A DNA stretch of 5,475 nt, taken from Enteractinococcus sp. Lineage in GTDB: Bacteria; Actinomycetota; Actinomycetes; Actinomycetales; Micrococcaceae. How positions within the stretch are numbered: the first letter of the stretch is position 1; every line of letters begins with the position of its first letter. A program made the translations under genes and the position numbers. The notes under the pieces were generated by a model, which did not search any database, was not told the DNA's origin, and saw only the letters and a program-made list of their open reading frames with translations. Shown here in pieces: positions 5,322 through 5,475 of the stretch. The stretch covers positions 1 to 5,475 of the forward strand of contig JAJUIX010000108.1 of the NCBI GenBank assembly GCA_029267455.1. Reading direction: 5' to 3'.

Positions 5322-5475
5322 AAAAGTGTTCCGTTCCCGGTTCATCACGATACTGTTGGTAGGTTCCGCCATCGTGCTCGCGCACCCAGCTGGCGATATA
5401 AGAGCAAGTTGGCACGATTCGGAACCCTTCCCTAATAGAGATGTCGATAGAGTGCTTCGTCAGCTCAGCTGCCAA
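5311..5475 (-). CDS. GNAT family N-acetyltransferase (YjdJ-like), C-terminal part
   Basis: The last 54 codons of a gene entering from the right edge, ending at TGA 5313-5311. The residues EGFRIVPTCSYIASWVREH match the conserved C-terminal half of small GCN5-related acetyltransferases of the COG2388/YjdJ type, in which a segment such as GLRVVPLCPFV followed by RHPEY is typical. Proteins of this type are usually about 100 residues and use acetyl-CoA; their substrates are mostly unknown. Here the usual HPEY is changed to HDGGTYQQY and a polar tail of about 20 residues follows, which may reflect lineage drift or extension over the sixA start. The stop lies inside the sixA start region, so the two are translationally coupled in one minus-strand operon. 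Confidence 0.75.
   Translation of the reverse strand: MAAELTKHSIDISIREGFRIVPTCSYIASWVREHDGGTYQQYRDEPGTEHFYAD

Noticed and set aside
5322..5372. Longer N-terminus of the phosphatase from ATG 5372
   Set aside because: It lacks a good ribosome binding site, adds a tail not typical of SixA, and overlaps the upstream acetyltransferase by 62 bases.

Overview
The window reads as chromosomal DNA from an actinobacterium of intermediate G+C, probably of the Corynebacterium/Micrococcales kind. The evidence is a GTP-type PEP carboxykinase, a DUF222-HNH (13E12-type) protein of a family concentrated in actinobacteria, and an actinobacterial-style SixA phosphatase. The species cannot be named from the sequence. 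A 5475-base window is too short to show a defence island or mobile element, and no integrase, transposase, CRISPR array or rRNA was seen.

Layout: bases 1-1518 (minus) hold the first 506 codons of pckG, which is cut by the left edge. A 382-base divergent intergenic region (1519-1900) follows. It carries the pckG leader with two short dyads, a stretch of regularly spaced T-tracts, and a good promoter for a tRNA. Two tRNA-Arg(ACG) genes with identical bodies lie at 1901-1977 and 2210-2283. Each has its own promoter with the same GAGTATAGT -10 region. Only the first encodes the 3' CCA, and only the second is followed by a strong intrinsic terminator (2315-2360). The 232-base spacer between them has two interleaved inverted repeats and a meaningless-looking open frame on the minus strand.

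From 2518 to 4623 (plus) lies a 701-residue DUF222-HNH nuclease-like protein. It is followed 21 bases later by a 51-residue two-helix membrane protein (4645-4800) with its own ribosome binding site; the two probably form an operon. They run tail to tail into a minus-strand pair: a SixA-like phosphohistidine phosphatase (4797-5321) and, upstream of it and overlapping it by 11 bases, the C-terminal end of a small GNAT acetyltransferase cut by the right edge. The convergent stop codons overlap by four bases, with no terminator between them.

The points most worth a second look are: the reactive cysteine of the PEP carboxykinase P-loop is a threonine; the HNH protein has a QSSLF peptide, resembling a DNA sliding-clamp binding motif, inside a disordered linker; and the paired tRNA-Arg genes differ in CCA encoding and termination. 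There is no clear new multi-gene system. The HNH gene plus small membrane protein is the nearest candidate for an uncharacterised unit.
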